The translations under genes were made by a program, and so were the position numbers. A DNA stretch of 64,000 nucleotides from Aquatica leii (taxonomy: Eukaryota; Arthropoda; Insecta; Coleoptera; Lampyridae), in the NCBI GenBank assembly GCA_035610365.1, contig CM069436.1:8360937-8424936 (forward strand), given 5' to 3'. Below, one piece after another: positions 47,150 to 57,884 of the stretch (positions within the stretch are counted from its first letter, which is position 1; each line of letters begins with the position of its first letter). The notes beneath the pieces are model-generated. The model saw nothing but the letters and a program-made list of their open reading frames with translations. It searched no databases and was not told the DNA's origin.

Positions 47150-47203
47150 AGGATCGTTTACATTTGGTAAGTTTAATGGCGGAAAGTGCTGTCCGCCAGT
47201 AAA
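47150..47203 (+). repeat. Harbinger left TIR
   Basis: Matches the reverse complement of 49792-49844 with few mismatches. Inside it a smaller palindrome, GGCGGA...TCCGCC, brackets AAGTGCTG, and it is preserved in both ends. Confidence 0.85.
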
Positions 47204-47254
47204 CTTGGTACAGTGTTTGTGTCTACACATTTTCAAGTTTACTTACCAATCAAA

Positions 47255-49038
47255 ATGGCAACAAGTAGTGTTGTAGTGCGCGCTGGTGTTAAAATTATTG
47301 CAAATGCAATTGCGGAAGTTCTAATGAATGAGTTGAAAGATAAAAGAAACAAGAAAAAAAGAATATGGGTGCTTCTACAAGGCTACTCAGAGAGATAGCA
47401 ACTGAAGATCCGGCATCATATAAACATTTTATGAGATTGTCGCATGAAAAATTTGAGGAATTGTTAAATTTAGTTGAACGCAAAATTCATAAATCGTAAA
47501 CATGGATGAGGGCACCAATTTCGTCACGGACGAAATTGGAAGTGACATTGCGTTATCTGGCCAGTGGAAACAGCCTAACATCCATGCAGTATTTATACAG
47601 AATACCTAAATGTACATACCATATCGCTTTTTTTACCGAAAGTACTCTTGGCAATATATGAAGTTCTTGGAGACTATATGAAGGTATGGAATATTTAATT
47701 TAACGTGTGGATACTATTTGTTCTTTTTTCATTTGCTTGACGACTAACAAATCAACAACACGCGGTTTCACTTCAAATCATTTAATTAAAAAAACATGTT
47801 CTAATGTTTTAACAATTTCAAATATCGTTGTAGTCAATATCTGACAATGCTTGTTGAATTTGGTCGGAGGAATATTGTGAATAATTCGAAAGCGAAGGTG
47901 AAGGCCCTGCCTCTACATTTTACCACATATCAGAATTTAGGTACTGCAATGATTGATAATACTGAGGTCTGACTTGGCAGTTCTGTAAAATATGGATATT
48001 TTGCTGATTGCTTTGTAAATTGTTTAAGGATGGGAGATGAAGCAATCTTTCGCGTGTTATAAGTTGTTGAATTTCATCCTGTAAAGTGATAAAACTTCTA
48101 AGAGGAAGCTGTTGCAACTGCTTTGCAATATGTTTCGCAAAACACATATATTCATCCTCTACTTCACGATGAGCATTTGTATCATTTTTGTCTACGATCT
48201 GTTTTAAGGTGTCAATTGCATTTTCAACACCGGTAATGTTGGAATTTATCTTCATAGTTCTCTTTCTTATCAGGGTCGGGGTTTGCAGTGTGGGTGATTG
48301 TCTCGTTGCTTCATTGTCTCCATCATTCTCTATTTCTGCAGTAATGTGTTGAACCTGTAATAAAAAAAAAATTATCATTTGTAGGTACCCGCAAGCGAAG
48401 ATTAGTGGCGTAACATTCAAAGATCGTTTTCCGTCCAGTGGAATTTTCCTAATTGTTGTGGTGCGATTGACGGACATGTACAAGTTCAGCGCCCCCCCAA
48501 CAGTGGATCGGAATTTTTTAATTACAAGGGGACATACAGTGTCATTCTTTTCGCGTTGGTTGATGCAGATTATTGTTTCAAATATATAGCAGTGGGACAT
48601 AATGGCAGAGCAAATGATAGCATTATATTTCTAAATTCAGACTTGAATAAAGTTATGCTTAATGGCACGATACAGTTTCCTACAGATTCCTTTATTATAG
48701 GCGATGATGCTTTTCCCTTAAGGACGAATCTTCTGAAACCTTACACCGGATCTTTAAACACCAAACAACGAATATTTAATTATCGTTTATCTCGTGCGAG
48801 AAGAGCTGTGGAAAATGCCTTCGGTATTCTAAGCATGAGATTTAGAATATTTCGAAGGTCAATTATTTTAAAATCAAGCTCAGTAGATATGGTAATCAAG
48901 GTTTGTTGTGCTTTACACAATTGGCTCAGAATGACGTCTGGTCGAGTATATCTGCCACAAAGTTCAGTCGACAGAGAAGATATTGATGCAGGAGTAGTTA
49001 CAGATGCCTCATGGCGATCAGAAGTCGAAGCACAATGA
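47255..49038 (+). pseudogene. Harbinger transposase (HARBI1-like), two exons, disrupted
   Basis: Exon 1 (47255-47683) holds the N-terminal region: KKRIW, then after a deletion LRELATEDPASYKHFMRLSHE-type text and VTLRYLASGNSLTSMQYLYR. The donor GTATGG at 47684 and acceptor TTTGTAG at 48384 join DYMK to VPASED in phase 0. Exon 2 has the DDE domain: GAIDGHV (Asp codon 48469), ALVDADYCFKYI, HNGRANDSIIF, IGDDAFPL (Asp codon 48703) and RRAVENAFGIL (Glu codon 48811), 35 residues apart. It ends at 49038. A deletion in exon 1, a frameshift near 47.63 kb and a TAG soon after the acceptor disable it, while exon 2 is otherwise intact. Confidence 0.85.
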
Positions 49039-49627
49039 ATAATTACTCCCAAAGTGCTGCCCTTCTGCGTGAGAACTATGCTAATTACTTCTCTGGAGAG
49101 GGTCCGTACCTTGGCAAAGAAGAATGATTGGGTTAGAAGGAAAATATGTATTGATGTTCTTATTATCTAGGTATAAGATCTAGCCTCCTACCAATTTGCT
49201 GTATTTATTTATGAATCGTCCTGTTTAAGTTCTTATAATAATACATTAATAAAGAAGTTTTATAACTTACCATGTTGTTGGTAGAAGCTCTGCTGATTTT
49301 TACATTATTTAAAAAAGAATCAGCTCTGGTGAACCAAATAAGTTTGGGTTTGTACAAGTCATCTGTGCCGCTTCCAGTTTTCTTTGATTTTAAAATTTTA
49401 TTTATTTCTTGCCGATATACTGTTTTAATTGTTTTTAATTTAGTTTTTAACGTGACCAAATTAAGATTTGCAAATCCCTCCATTTCTAATAATTCCTTTA
49501 ACAATTTGTCGAATGCGAAATCTTTTTTTATTTTGTTCATCTGATCTGTGCATCTTATGTCCCATAACACTTCATATCTTTCATACACGTTCAAAAATTG
49601 AATTATTTGATCACTCTTCCACTTCAT
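47920..49627 (-). CDS. Harbinger MADF-domain DNA-binding protein, two exons, apparently intact
   Basis: The second protein of Harbinger elements binds the TIRs and helps carry the transposase to the nucleus. Exon 1 starts at the ATG at 49627 (MKWKSDQIIQFLNVYERYEV); an in-frame ATG at 49735 would add 36 residues. It carries a MADF-type helix bundle with LWDIR, LKTKLKTIKTVYRQE and the closing W-F. The donor is GTAAGT at 49270 and the acceptor TTACAG ends at 48355, in phase 0. Exon 2 (48354-47920) has an acidic linker and a coiled C-terminal helix rich in Gln (HIAKQLQQLPLRSF). The total is about 263 residues without a stop. Its exon 2 lies within the transposase intron and the transposase exon 2 lies within its intron. 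Confidence 0.75.
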
Positions 49628-49791
49628 TTTGTTTAGAACACTTTCCCAAATAACTTTCACACAGTTTACACGTAGACAACAACAACTCGTCACAGCAAAC
49701 ACGGCCACTAAACTAGCCGGCTGTTCAACTTCCATCAGCTACTTACCGGCAAGTAACAAGTACGCTTTTCTTCGGTTCACATATGAGAAGA

Positions 49792-49844
49792 GTACTGGCG
49801 GAAAGCACTTTCCGCTATTAAACTTACCAAATGTAAACGATCTA
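49792..49844 (-). repeat. Harbinger right TIR
   Basis: Mirror of the left end, followed by the TTA at 49845-49847. The inner GGCGGA...TCCGC palindrome is also present. Confidence 0.85.
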
Positions 49845-49933
49845 TTAGGCTTGGTCCTAGTCTCTTCTTGAGAGCCAAAACAAGAAGTAGAACTTGGCCT
49901 TTGTCGTATTGTGGTTCTTAAACCCAAACTAAC

Positions 49934-49965
49934 GTTTCGCAAGACATTACAGCTTGCATCTTCAG
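49934..49965 (-). ncRNA. Hammerhead-ribozyme-like core motif, copy 2
   Basis: Minus strand: CTGAAGA, one extra T, stem GCAAG/CTTGC with a nine-base loop, then GAAAC. The core is the same as at 24188-24216 but the stem II sequence differs and still pairs, which hints at structural conservation. The surrounding 100 bases are not otherwise assigned. Confidence 0.38.
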
Positions 49966-52900
49966 ACTGCAGAGTTTAGATGTTGAAAGAACTGATTTAG
50001 TTTATCTTTGCCATGAGGCCATACAATAAACGTATTTTTTTTTTGTTTTACTAGAGCACTGATTTTTATAGCACTTATTAATTAGGTTAAACAATTTTGA
50101 AATATTATACAGTGTTCAAAATAAAGATGAAAAGTTACACGAAAAAAACGTAAATCTTTATTTTTTATTGTTCACTATTATTCTACGTAAAAATGATTGT
50201 AATCTTATCTCTGTAGTTATACAACTTATGTACATTTCACAATTTAATTTTTTTCTATATTTTTATTTGAATTAGTTTAATTATCTTAAAACTCGATGTA
50301 GTTTTCAAATTGTACTATTGAAATTCGGGATAAACTTTTTTTTTATATTTTTGATTCTTATGATTAAGATATAATTTGAAAACTAGGTAAAAACGTTAAC
50401 ATTGGATTCAATGACAGCGACCCAGCTATAAAATAGGTTAGAAACAGTGTCGGTAGAATTGTGAAAAAAAAAACATCAGAACTAACGAACTTGTCAGCGC
50501 TGGATATGTATTTCCACAACCATATCGGCAGACAAAGGTAGTTTTTTATGTCGTGTATATATTACCAACATATTTGAAATGTTTTTGGAACGCTATTCTG
50601 TGGTAAAAATATCACGTATGATAAATAACGACTAAATTAGTATAAACGGTTGGTCGATACATTTTATCTTTGTTGATCCTCTGCTTCTTAGACAGTTTTA
50701 TTTTTTACGTGGTTGCTGCGTAATTTCTTTTTTAAAGTTTTAATCAGTTTTGGTTTGGTAGCCGTACTTTAAATTACCTTCCAGTTGATCAAAACGAGAA
50801 CTTAAGATTGCATGCGGTATGCTTAAGTTTGATGAGTTGGATTTATTTGTATATATTTTTTGTTTGTGCAAAAAATTACAGGAATTTAACATAAATAAAG
50901 CTTGAATCGTTAACACGCTTAAGTAAAGTTAAATATGTAAAGATAATTAGTAATTAATGGGTGTTATAAAAACATAATACTTGAAGAAGTGGTGGTTTCA
51001 ATACCATTGTTTTGGACTAGAAATTGTTGAAAAAACTCAGGGTATGAATTGCATCACGCATATTTTATTTTTTCTTGAGTTTAAGCTTACTGTTACAAAA
51101 TAAATATAACGCTCTTTAGATTTGTATATGTGATTCGCACAGTTTAGCATTTGATATCAGTTTTTGTCACAGAGTTATTCGAAAAATGAAATTTGAAATT
51201 GATCAAAGTAGTCCCGAAGTTGCAAATTAAATGCTTTCATTTATTCTAATTACATCGAATTTAGTTTGCGAACATAACCTTGAGCATTTACAAACCAAAT
51301 TATTTTTACTTTATACGTACCGCCGAATCTAATACAAAAGCATCCACACGGTCCTAGATGATTTTTTTTCAAATTTTGTATTGTATTTGAATTATTCTGT
51401 ACTGTTGCGGAAACGAGATTGGTCATAAGGAATGCACAACGTTGCCTAACCGCTAATAAACATACAATGTATCGTATTAGTCGTAGAAAAAGATAGTTTT
51501 CTTTTACCTTGATCCAGTGTCGTTTAACCTGAGTTGTGTTTTGTAATTCTTTTTTTCATCAGTGTTTTCAGCATTTTGCGATGACGTGTATTGAAGTTAA
51601 GTTTGCGTTTACTATATAAAAATATAGTGGAAACCGTTTTTTTGTCTCACATTTATACGTAATAGTTTAGGTTTAGAAGATAAATCATTCTTGATGCACG
51701 CGAAACTCGATAAGCTAACTAAAATTGTTATTATTTTGTTGCACCTTCACATATTGAAAGATAAATTGAGATCAAGGCTTTAAGTTATTGATTAATTTTA
51801 TATGATTAACGACGGCGTCAGAAGCCGTACATATTGAACTTTTTTCAGTCTAATGGTTCCATAAATACAATTATTTGTTATAGACAGATAACGATAATCG
51901 TTTATAGGTGTAGTTTCAAATTATTATTTTGACTTGGCGATCATTTTTCAATACCGAAACTTGTTATAGAATTTAAATTGCGAATAGCAATTATACGCGT
52001 TATGATTTATAGAAATTTAATTAAAGTCTTAATTATTCCAAACTATTATCACACATCAATATCGAAATTAGAAGGTAAGACCGAACCTAGTTTCTCTCTC
52101 GCCGTAAAATTTATTGTTAAGTAACAGATACCTAATCGGTTTTTGTTAATTAACGTTTGTATTTAAAGCAATTACTTTAAAATGTTTGATAAGTACAATT
52201 TTAATTAAGTGGAACGTGTAATTTTAATTGTAACATTTTTTCTATGCCGGTTTTAATTATAACTTTACGTAATTATTTTTCAGGTTTTTTTTCGGACTGA
52301 AATAAAAATATTGCAGAGAAAATTTAATTAATTAAAATTGATGGTGGCCTTTGTGTGCTGCTTTTTAATTTATTTTATAAATCTATATGTTGTAACTATT
52401 TTTAGATTTTTTAAATCTCTTTTTTTTTCAAATCTTGAAGCATTTTGCCGCTATTGCTTTTTCTTTTATTTGGTTTATTCTTGTTAAGCTTTATTGTTAT
52501 CTTGGTGCACTGTGTGAAAACATATACGAGAAAAGAGTATTAACTATTAAATTTATATACAAAAGTATATAGTAGAAATGTAGAATATTTTTGTGTTTAA
52601 TTATTACTAATGTGATTATTTAAAAAATATTTGAGATTTTAAAAGTATCATTTTTTGATTATTTAAATAAAAATTGTATAACCTTATCCAAATATAAATT
52701 TTTTTAAAATTTTTATTATTAAGTTTCGGATAGTTATGCACTAAAAACACTAAAATGATGCACTTTTATATGGCGAACTGAATATCGGCACTAATAAAAG
52801 GTGTACACAATTCTTTAGTGAATTATAAACGTTTTGGACAGGTTTTCGACAATGTAGTAATTAAAGGTTGTGTTTTGACTTTTTTATTTTTATTATTTGC

Positions 52901-53399
52901 ATGTGTATTCGTTGTTATAATAAAACACTTAGGTATGGTTTCTCGCGTGGTATAAATTTTGTTCAGTCGTAAGTTGGATTTTACTGATTATTTTCCCGTT
53001 TTTACCGTTAAGGAAACAGCTTGTATGCTAAAGCGATGCCTAACGATATCCACATTTAAGAATTTTGGAACATCCACGTTATTAATGTGTAAATCAATTT
53101 GGTTTTTGATATTTTACATGTGAAAGCATCGCTGGGGTAAGAATGCATCTTCATTTTGCGATCAAATCTGATTTTATTTTATTCAGCAAGTTTGGTTACC
53201 TTCACGTGTTTGTTACTTAAGGAAATTGTTAACTTCTTTTTTTTTGGTTGTTGGTTATCTACTCATTTAGTTTCAAATTATTTATGTTAGCAGATGTTTC
53301 TTATTTTAGGTTTCATTGTGTTAGATATGTGTTCTTCAGATGTAAAACCAGCACTTTTTACTTCTTTGGGTACGGATTCAAAAATGTACTTAAGAATTG
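49966..53399. other. Long AT-rich stretch without a recognisable gene
   Basis: No open frame, transposon motif or tandem repeat that I can support. The last few hundred bases (52.9-53.4 kb) may be decayed copia Gag. Confidence 0.45.
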
Positions 53400-54640
53400 G
53401 AACTTGACTTTTTCTGGTAAAGGTTTTTTCGTACAAAGAAAAAACTTTCTTGTAATTGTTGGACTGTTGAATGCCAACAAAAACGTCTTAAAAGTAACTA
53501 TCGGACAACGCTCAGCATTCATAACATGCATTTATGAAGCTTTTACAAGTAAAACAGCACCAAATAAGTGGTATGTAGATAGTAGTGCTTCGGTTCATGT
53601 TACATCGGACAGATCCTATTTTAAAGGTACAAAAGTTTTGATGCTTTGTAAACAATGTCAATAGGAAAGAATAACTCTACAAAGTCAGCTTTGGGGTATG
53701 AGAATATTTTGAGATAATTTTACTGTGATGGTGAGTGGTACGAGAATTGGTTAGAGGATAATTGGTACCTTCCAGACGAAGTTGCTTAGCTGTTCTCTGT
53801 AAAAGTTGTTGCACGTATTCATTTGAAACAACATGATGTTAAAACTGCATTCATTTACGGTACTCTTGAAGTGGAAGCTTACTTAGAAGGATTTGACGAT
53901 GGCAATGAAAAGGTGTGTTGACTTAAGCGTAGGTTATACGGGCTAAAAAGGTTGGTATAAGCGCTTCAAGCAATTTTTGGAAAAAGTGGGATTCTAGAGT
54001 AGTACCGCTGATCCGTGTCTCTTTATTAGGCAGTAGAAGTCATCGTTATGCATTGCTACTTATGTGGACGATGTGCTTATAATTGGAAGCAAATTGCCGA
54101 AATAAACGATTTTCTCCAGAAACTGTAAAAGGAGTTTAGGATCATTTCAAAATTTTCTAGGAACGCCCATTAAATGTGAAGTTGACAGTTGAATTATACT
54201 AAAGCAAGAAAATTTTACAAAGATGATTCTAAGTTGTTTTAATATGAGTGGTACAAATTTTTTATCCGTATTTTGCAGTCGAGAGAAAGCAAGAAACGAA
54301 AAAATCATGTGTCTTATGGAGAAGCTGTAAGTGTGCTGATGTACTTAACGAGTATTACCAGATCTGATATTGCTTCTGAAGTAACAAAAACAGCTAGAAC
54401 AATGGATAAACCAACAGAGAAGGACTGGAACAATGCGAAATGCATTTTCAAAACTTACATCGTACATGGAACTATGGTATTAAATATCGTAGCGGATAAT
54501 ATTTTCTATAAGTGGAGTTGTGACAGTGTTGTCGTCTTGTTTTTTGAACTTGTTAACTGCAAAAGACTGTGGCGCTTTCGACGACGGAATCTGAAATAGT
54601 TACTGCGATCGAAAGCGATGTGTTGATTATAATTTAATTA
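53400..54640 (+). pseudogene. Copia retrotransposon relic: Gag end, protease, RT, RNase H
   Basis: After a decayed Gag end (GLLNANKN), the protease reads WYVDSSASVHVTSDRSYFKG near 53570; the active-site DSG has become DSS. The integrase is missing. RT continues at about 53830: QHDVKTAFIYG, YLEGFDDGNEKVC, LKRRLYGLK and TYVDDVLIIGS (about 54058-54090), in shifting frames. RNase H-side text includes AVSVLMYLTSITRSDIA at 54325 and TVALSTTESEIV near 54570. This order, protease then RT-RNase H, is copia-type, with the central part deleted. Confidence 0.75.
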
Positions 54641-54649
54641 AAAGTGCTC

Positions 54650-55770
54650 CAAACGGGGAGAAATATAAACTACAGATGCCCGTTGTTACGTGACAACGCT
54701 TAAGGTAGATAAATCGACTAACACAAGCCTAACAACGAGTATATTTATTTCAACGCCAACATAAAAAGAATAAAATAGCAAATATAATCTTAAATTAGGC
54801 AACAGCTCGCACACATAATTAGTAAATGGATAAATGTTGCATTCAATAACTTAAAGTTGGTGAATACAAAAAAAAAGGTGCTTACTCAGCGTTCCTAATA
54901 TGCGATTAACTAATGGCATATCCAAAACATCTTAAAATTCCTGCAAGTAAAGCTGATACACATATATTATCATGCTATCACAAATAATATGGTTAAAGTT
55001 TTATATGATAATTAAAACCAAAGTGCGCTAAGCTTCCCGAAGTCGTTTAAGTTATGTTAACAGGCGTGCCACCAATTCTGTGTAATTATTTGCTTCAGCA
55101 AAGTTTATACAAACGTTGGTCTTAATTGCTCATCTAACGTAGGTTGTTATGTTAAAAATTAGTAGTAGGAGAATTCCTCTACTCTTTCGCCAAGACTGTC
55201 AAATTTTAGACAGCACTTTTGCTTCACTTCCTGCAAGACCATCTACGAGTTCTGTACTTTTACGCCCGGGTTAACCTTCACCTTTAGATTGTTTCACGCT
55301 AATATAATATGCAATTACATTTGTAAGGTTGAAACGGGGTGAGTGGTATACATTTTTCTTTATTGGGGGTTTAAATTGACTCTGCTAATTGTCTGTAGCG
55401 GATATTGGTACCCAACAAATGTTTACTGTTATCACCGAAGATAACTAGCAGGTGGCCTCGTTGGAAAACTTCCATGACGTCATATTATTGATAACACCGT
55501 GAAGGATTGGAAACCTGCAGGATTATCCTTCTTGTGAAGATTAACTACGACAAACACTGGGGAAATTTATGCTGTTAAGTCGAAGGGAAACGCTGCGCAT
55601 TTGCGTTATTAAGTGATTGGATGCTAAGAAGACCGTACGTGCATGTTAAGTTAACACAATTAATAATATTTTTGTGCTTCACGAACCCATAAGCAGTGCG
55701 CGTTGAGTCTCTAAGGCTTAAATTGTTTGTCTATCTACAATTTTTAAGATTTGCAAATATATCAGACGAT
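54650..55770. other. No recognisable gene
   Basis: Mixed-composition sequence after the copia relic. It may contain a 3' LTR, but no boundaries were found. Confidence 0.4.
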
Positions 55771-56030
55771 TATGTTTATGTAAAAGTTTAGACCGACAGG
55801 GTCAGCTGGTTCTACGGTGTATTGCTCACTATTCGACGCAACTTATAATTAATTCGACTCACGTATAAATATTGGCGAAAACTTACCTTTATATACTTTC
55901 TTCATCTTCTGTGATAAAATAAATGTATATCTTCTGTGTTATTACTTCTGTGGTGTTATTTATTCTTTTCCAGCTACGGGTAGAGTTAGACGGGATCTAC
56001 CTAACTTAATCTTTCATCGTTTTGGCGCCT
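55771..56030 (+). mobile_element. LTR remnant with PBS-like sequence, related to that at 541-782
   Basis: A TATAAATA box (55863), an AATAAA-type signal near 55917 and pyrimidine-rich CTTCTGTG repeats lead to an end at TTAATCTTTCA (56016). A six-base spacer and TGGCGCC follow. The junction matches the minus-strand one at 541-565. The left boundary is uncertain. Since a primer-binding site follows, this would be a 5' LTR and not the 3' LTR of the copia relic. Confidence 0.38.
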
Positions 56031-56540
56031 TTTTTTTAGATTTACGTTATAATTTCACATAACAAAGCCTGTGATCCCTCTCTGGAGAAGCTGTGCTAGC
56101 CGTCGCTTTGTTTTGTTGCAAGAAGACCAGCGTAACAATTTATTCTTGGCGGTCCAACTCAAGGAACTTGATTTTCTCCTAACAAGATTAATGGCTGACA
56201 TCTAACTAACATGGTTTTGTAATTGCGGTGTATGCGTTATTTGTCAGTCATTGAAATTTTCCAAGGTAATAAACACGTGCGGGTGACCAAATTTGCTATG
56301 ATAAGAAAAGAGAAATTAAATCGCATCATAAAATGGAAATGCATTCTTACCCAAACGAATCTCTCACAAACAACACATCAAAATCGCAAGTGATTAACCC
56401 GCTAATAGCGAGGATGCTCAAAATCACTAGGCCCGACGTTAACATACATGTTGTTTTATTCACGTTAGAAGCGGAAAATGATCACTAGTAACTACCAGCG
56501 CGTAAATGACATTTACGGCTGGGCAAAATTCATACAGCAA
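56031..56540. other. No recognisable gene
   Basis: May be the leader of the LTR element to the left, but no open frame or motif supports this. Confidence 0.35.
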
Positions 56541-57180
56541 CGGAAACCGTACCAAGGTTTTTTAACATAACAAAAGTCTGGGACATGGGTGCAGTTTGTT
56601 TCTCACTTTCTTCATAACATACATAGACAGGATTTTAGGAAAATGGAAAAGACACTGTGGAAACAAGGGTCTAAGCCTAGGGGATAAAAACATTTTTTTT
56701 GTTGATGGCTAACTCCTACTAGCAAAGGATTCGTTTGATTTTAATTACATGGTCAGAAACCTTGATGATTGCTATAAACAAGCCGAACTAAAAATTAATT
56801 TTTCCAAATCAGAGTTAGAATTGGAAACAAAATTGTTAAAAGGTGAACAATAAAAATGGCAACTGTAAAGAAAACATTAACACAAGAATAAAGATAGTAG
56901 TATGGAATGAGGAACACTACAAATGAATATAGTCAGCTATAATAGAAATATCTATCTGCTGTGGAGAAACTTGGCAATAAAAAAATACATCTAGTTTAAA
57001 AGCTGTGGAAGTTACTATAGCGACTATATGAAAATAGATTGTCAACAAAGTTATCAAAATGAATCGCTACTAATAGAAGAAAATTGAGATGTCTGAAAAG
57101 GAAAGTAGGAGAGCCGAGACAGGGCAGAGGTCTCAAAAAAGATTGGCGGAGATTGGGAACAGGAAAGCAGCATATCTATA
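56541..57180 (+). pseudogene. RTE-like LINE reverse transcriptase relic
   Basis: Frames read FNITK followed by GCSLSPLLF-like text, IYIDRILGKWKRHCGNKGLS, a degraded FADD position at about 56697-56712 (frame broken at the box), then YMVRNLDDCYKQAELKINFS and ETW. A C-terminal LRCLKRKVGEPRQGRGLKKD follows, typical of the G-R-x-KK-x-W tail of RTE-like and related LINEs. Multiple stops. The 5' half is absent. Confidence 0.55.
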
Positions 57181-57188
57181 TGTAGCGT

Positions 57189-57620
57189 TTATATTATCCA
57201 TTCCAAGTAGTGCCAAACTACAATTATTGAGAATAGAAAGATTGGTACAATGATACACTTAACCATTTTCTTCCTTTCTTTAAAAGCGTTCAGCCAGGTG
57301 TCTTTAGGAATATTATCAAAATAAGACTTAACAACGATATCAATATCTTCTTTTGACTGGAATCTTTTCTCTGGCAAATGTTTTTTGAGTTTGAAAAATA
57401 ACCACAAGTCATACATTGCCAAATCTAGTGAGTACAGAGAATGTTCTATAAGCCAGCTTCTTTTCTGAATGAAACCGAGTTGCAACCTCGTTCGAATTTT
57501 TCATACCACTTATAAATTGTAGCTAATGATGGTATGAGATCTCTATACTCCGATTTCAAACTCATACGTGCTCAAACCTTTCTTGAAATCAGAGTGAATA
57601 ATTATTCTTAAGTTCTCTCT
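57189..57620 (-). pseudogene. mariner-like transposase C-terminal fragment
   Basis: Minus strand: IEHSLYSLDLAMYDLWLFFK, then KLKKHLPEKRFQSKEDID and DTWLNAFKERKKM. The Y-S-x-DLA-x-x-D-x-WLF block is the last catalytic Asp region of mariner. The preceding HDNA motif is missing; upstream text (57480-57620) is N-terminal-like and out of frame, so an internal deletion is likely. This is a different family from the copy at 1.6-2.6 kb. Confidence 0.6.
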
Positions 57621-57884
57621 CCATAATTTCATTTTTTGATAACAAAAGCTTATACAACTTGTTATTTCTCAAACACTGATCAACCGAATTTTACAAAGTA
57701 AACTGACATTGACACATAAATGAATAATTTGTTTTTCTTGGCTAACTAGATTTTTCTATTGTTAGTAATTGTAGCTTGACCTTCGTGTTCAGCAAACGCA
57801 TCTGCTTTTTTTATCGGTTCTTAGCCATCTTCTGTTTTTGTTCTATTTATATTTTTATTATAATAAAAAGAAAATATTATATTT

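Larger units (their letters stand above)
47150..49844 (+). mobile_element. PIF/Harbinger DNA transposon with two genes
   Basis: A 2695-bp element. Its terminal inverted repeats of about 50 bp share GATCGTTTACATTTGGTAAG and continue with a GGCGGAAAGTGCT block. Flanking TTA trinucleotides (47147-47149 and 49845-49847) fit the 3-bp TWA target duplication of Harbinger elements. It carries the expected pair of genes, a DDE transposase on the plus strand and a MADF/Myb-like DNA-binding protein on the minus strand. The outermost two bases of the TIRs differ. Confidence 0.88.

Noticed and set aside
49205..49270. Extension of MADF exon 1 to the stop at 49205 (VSYKTSLLMYYYK...)
   Set aside because: A consensus GTAAGT at 49270 and an in-phase acceptor at 48355 give a better protein. 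The extension is intron-like and AT-rich.
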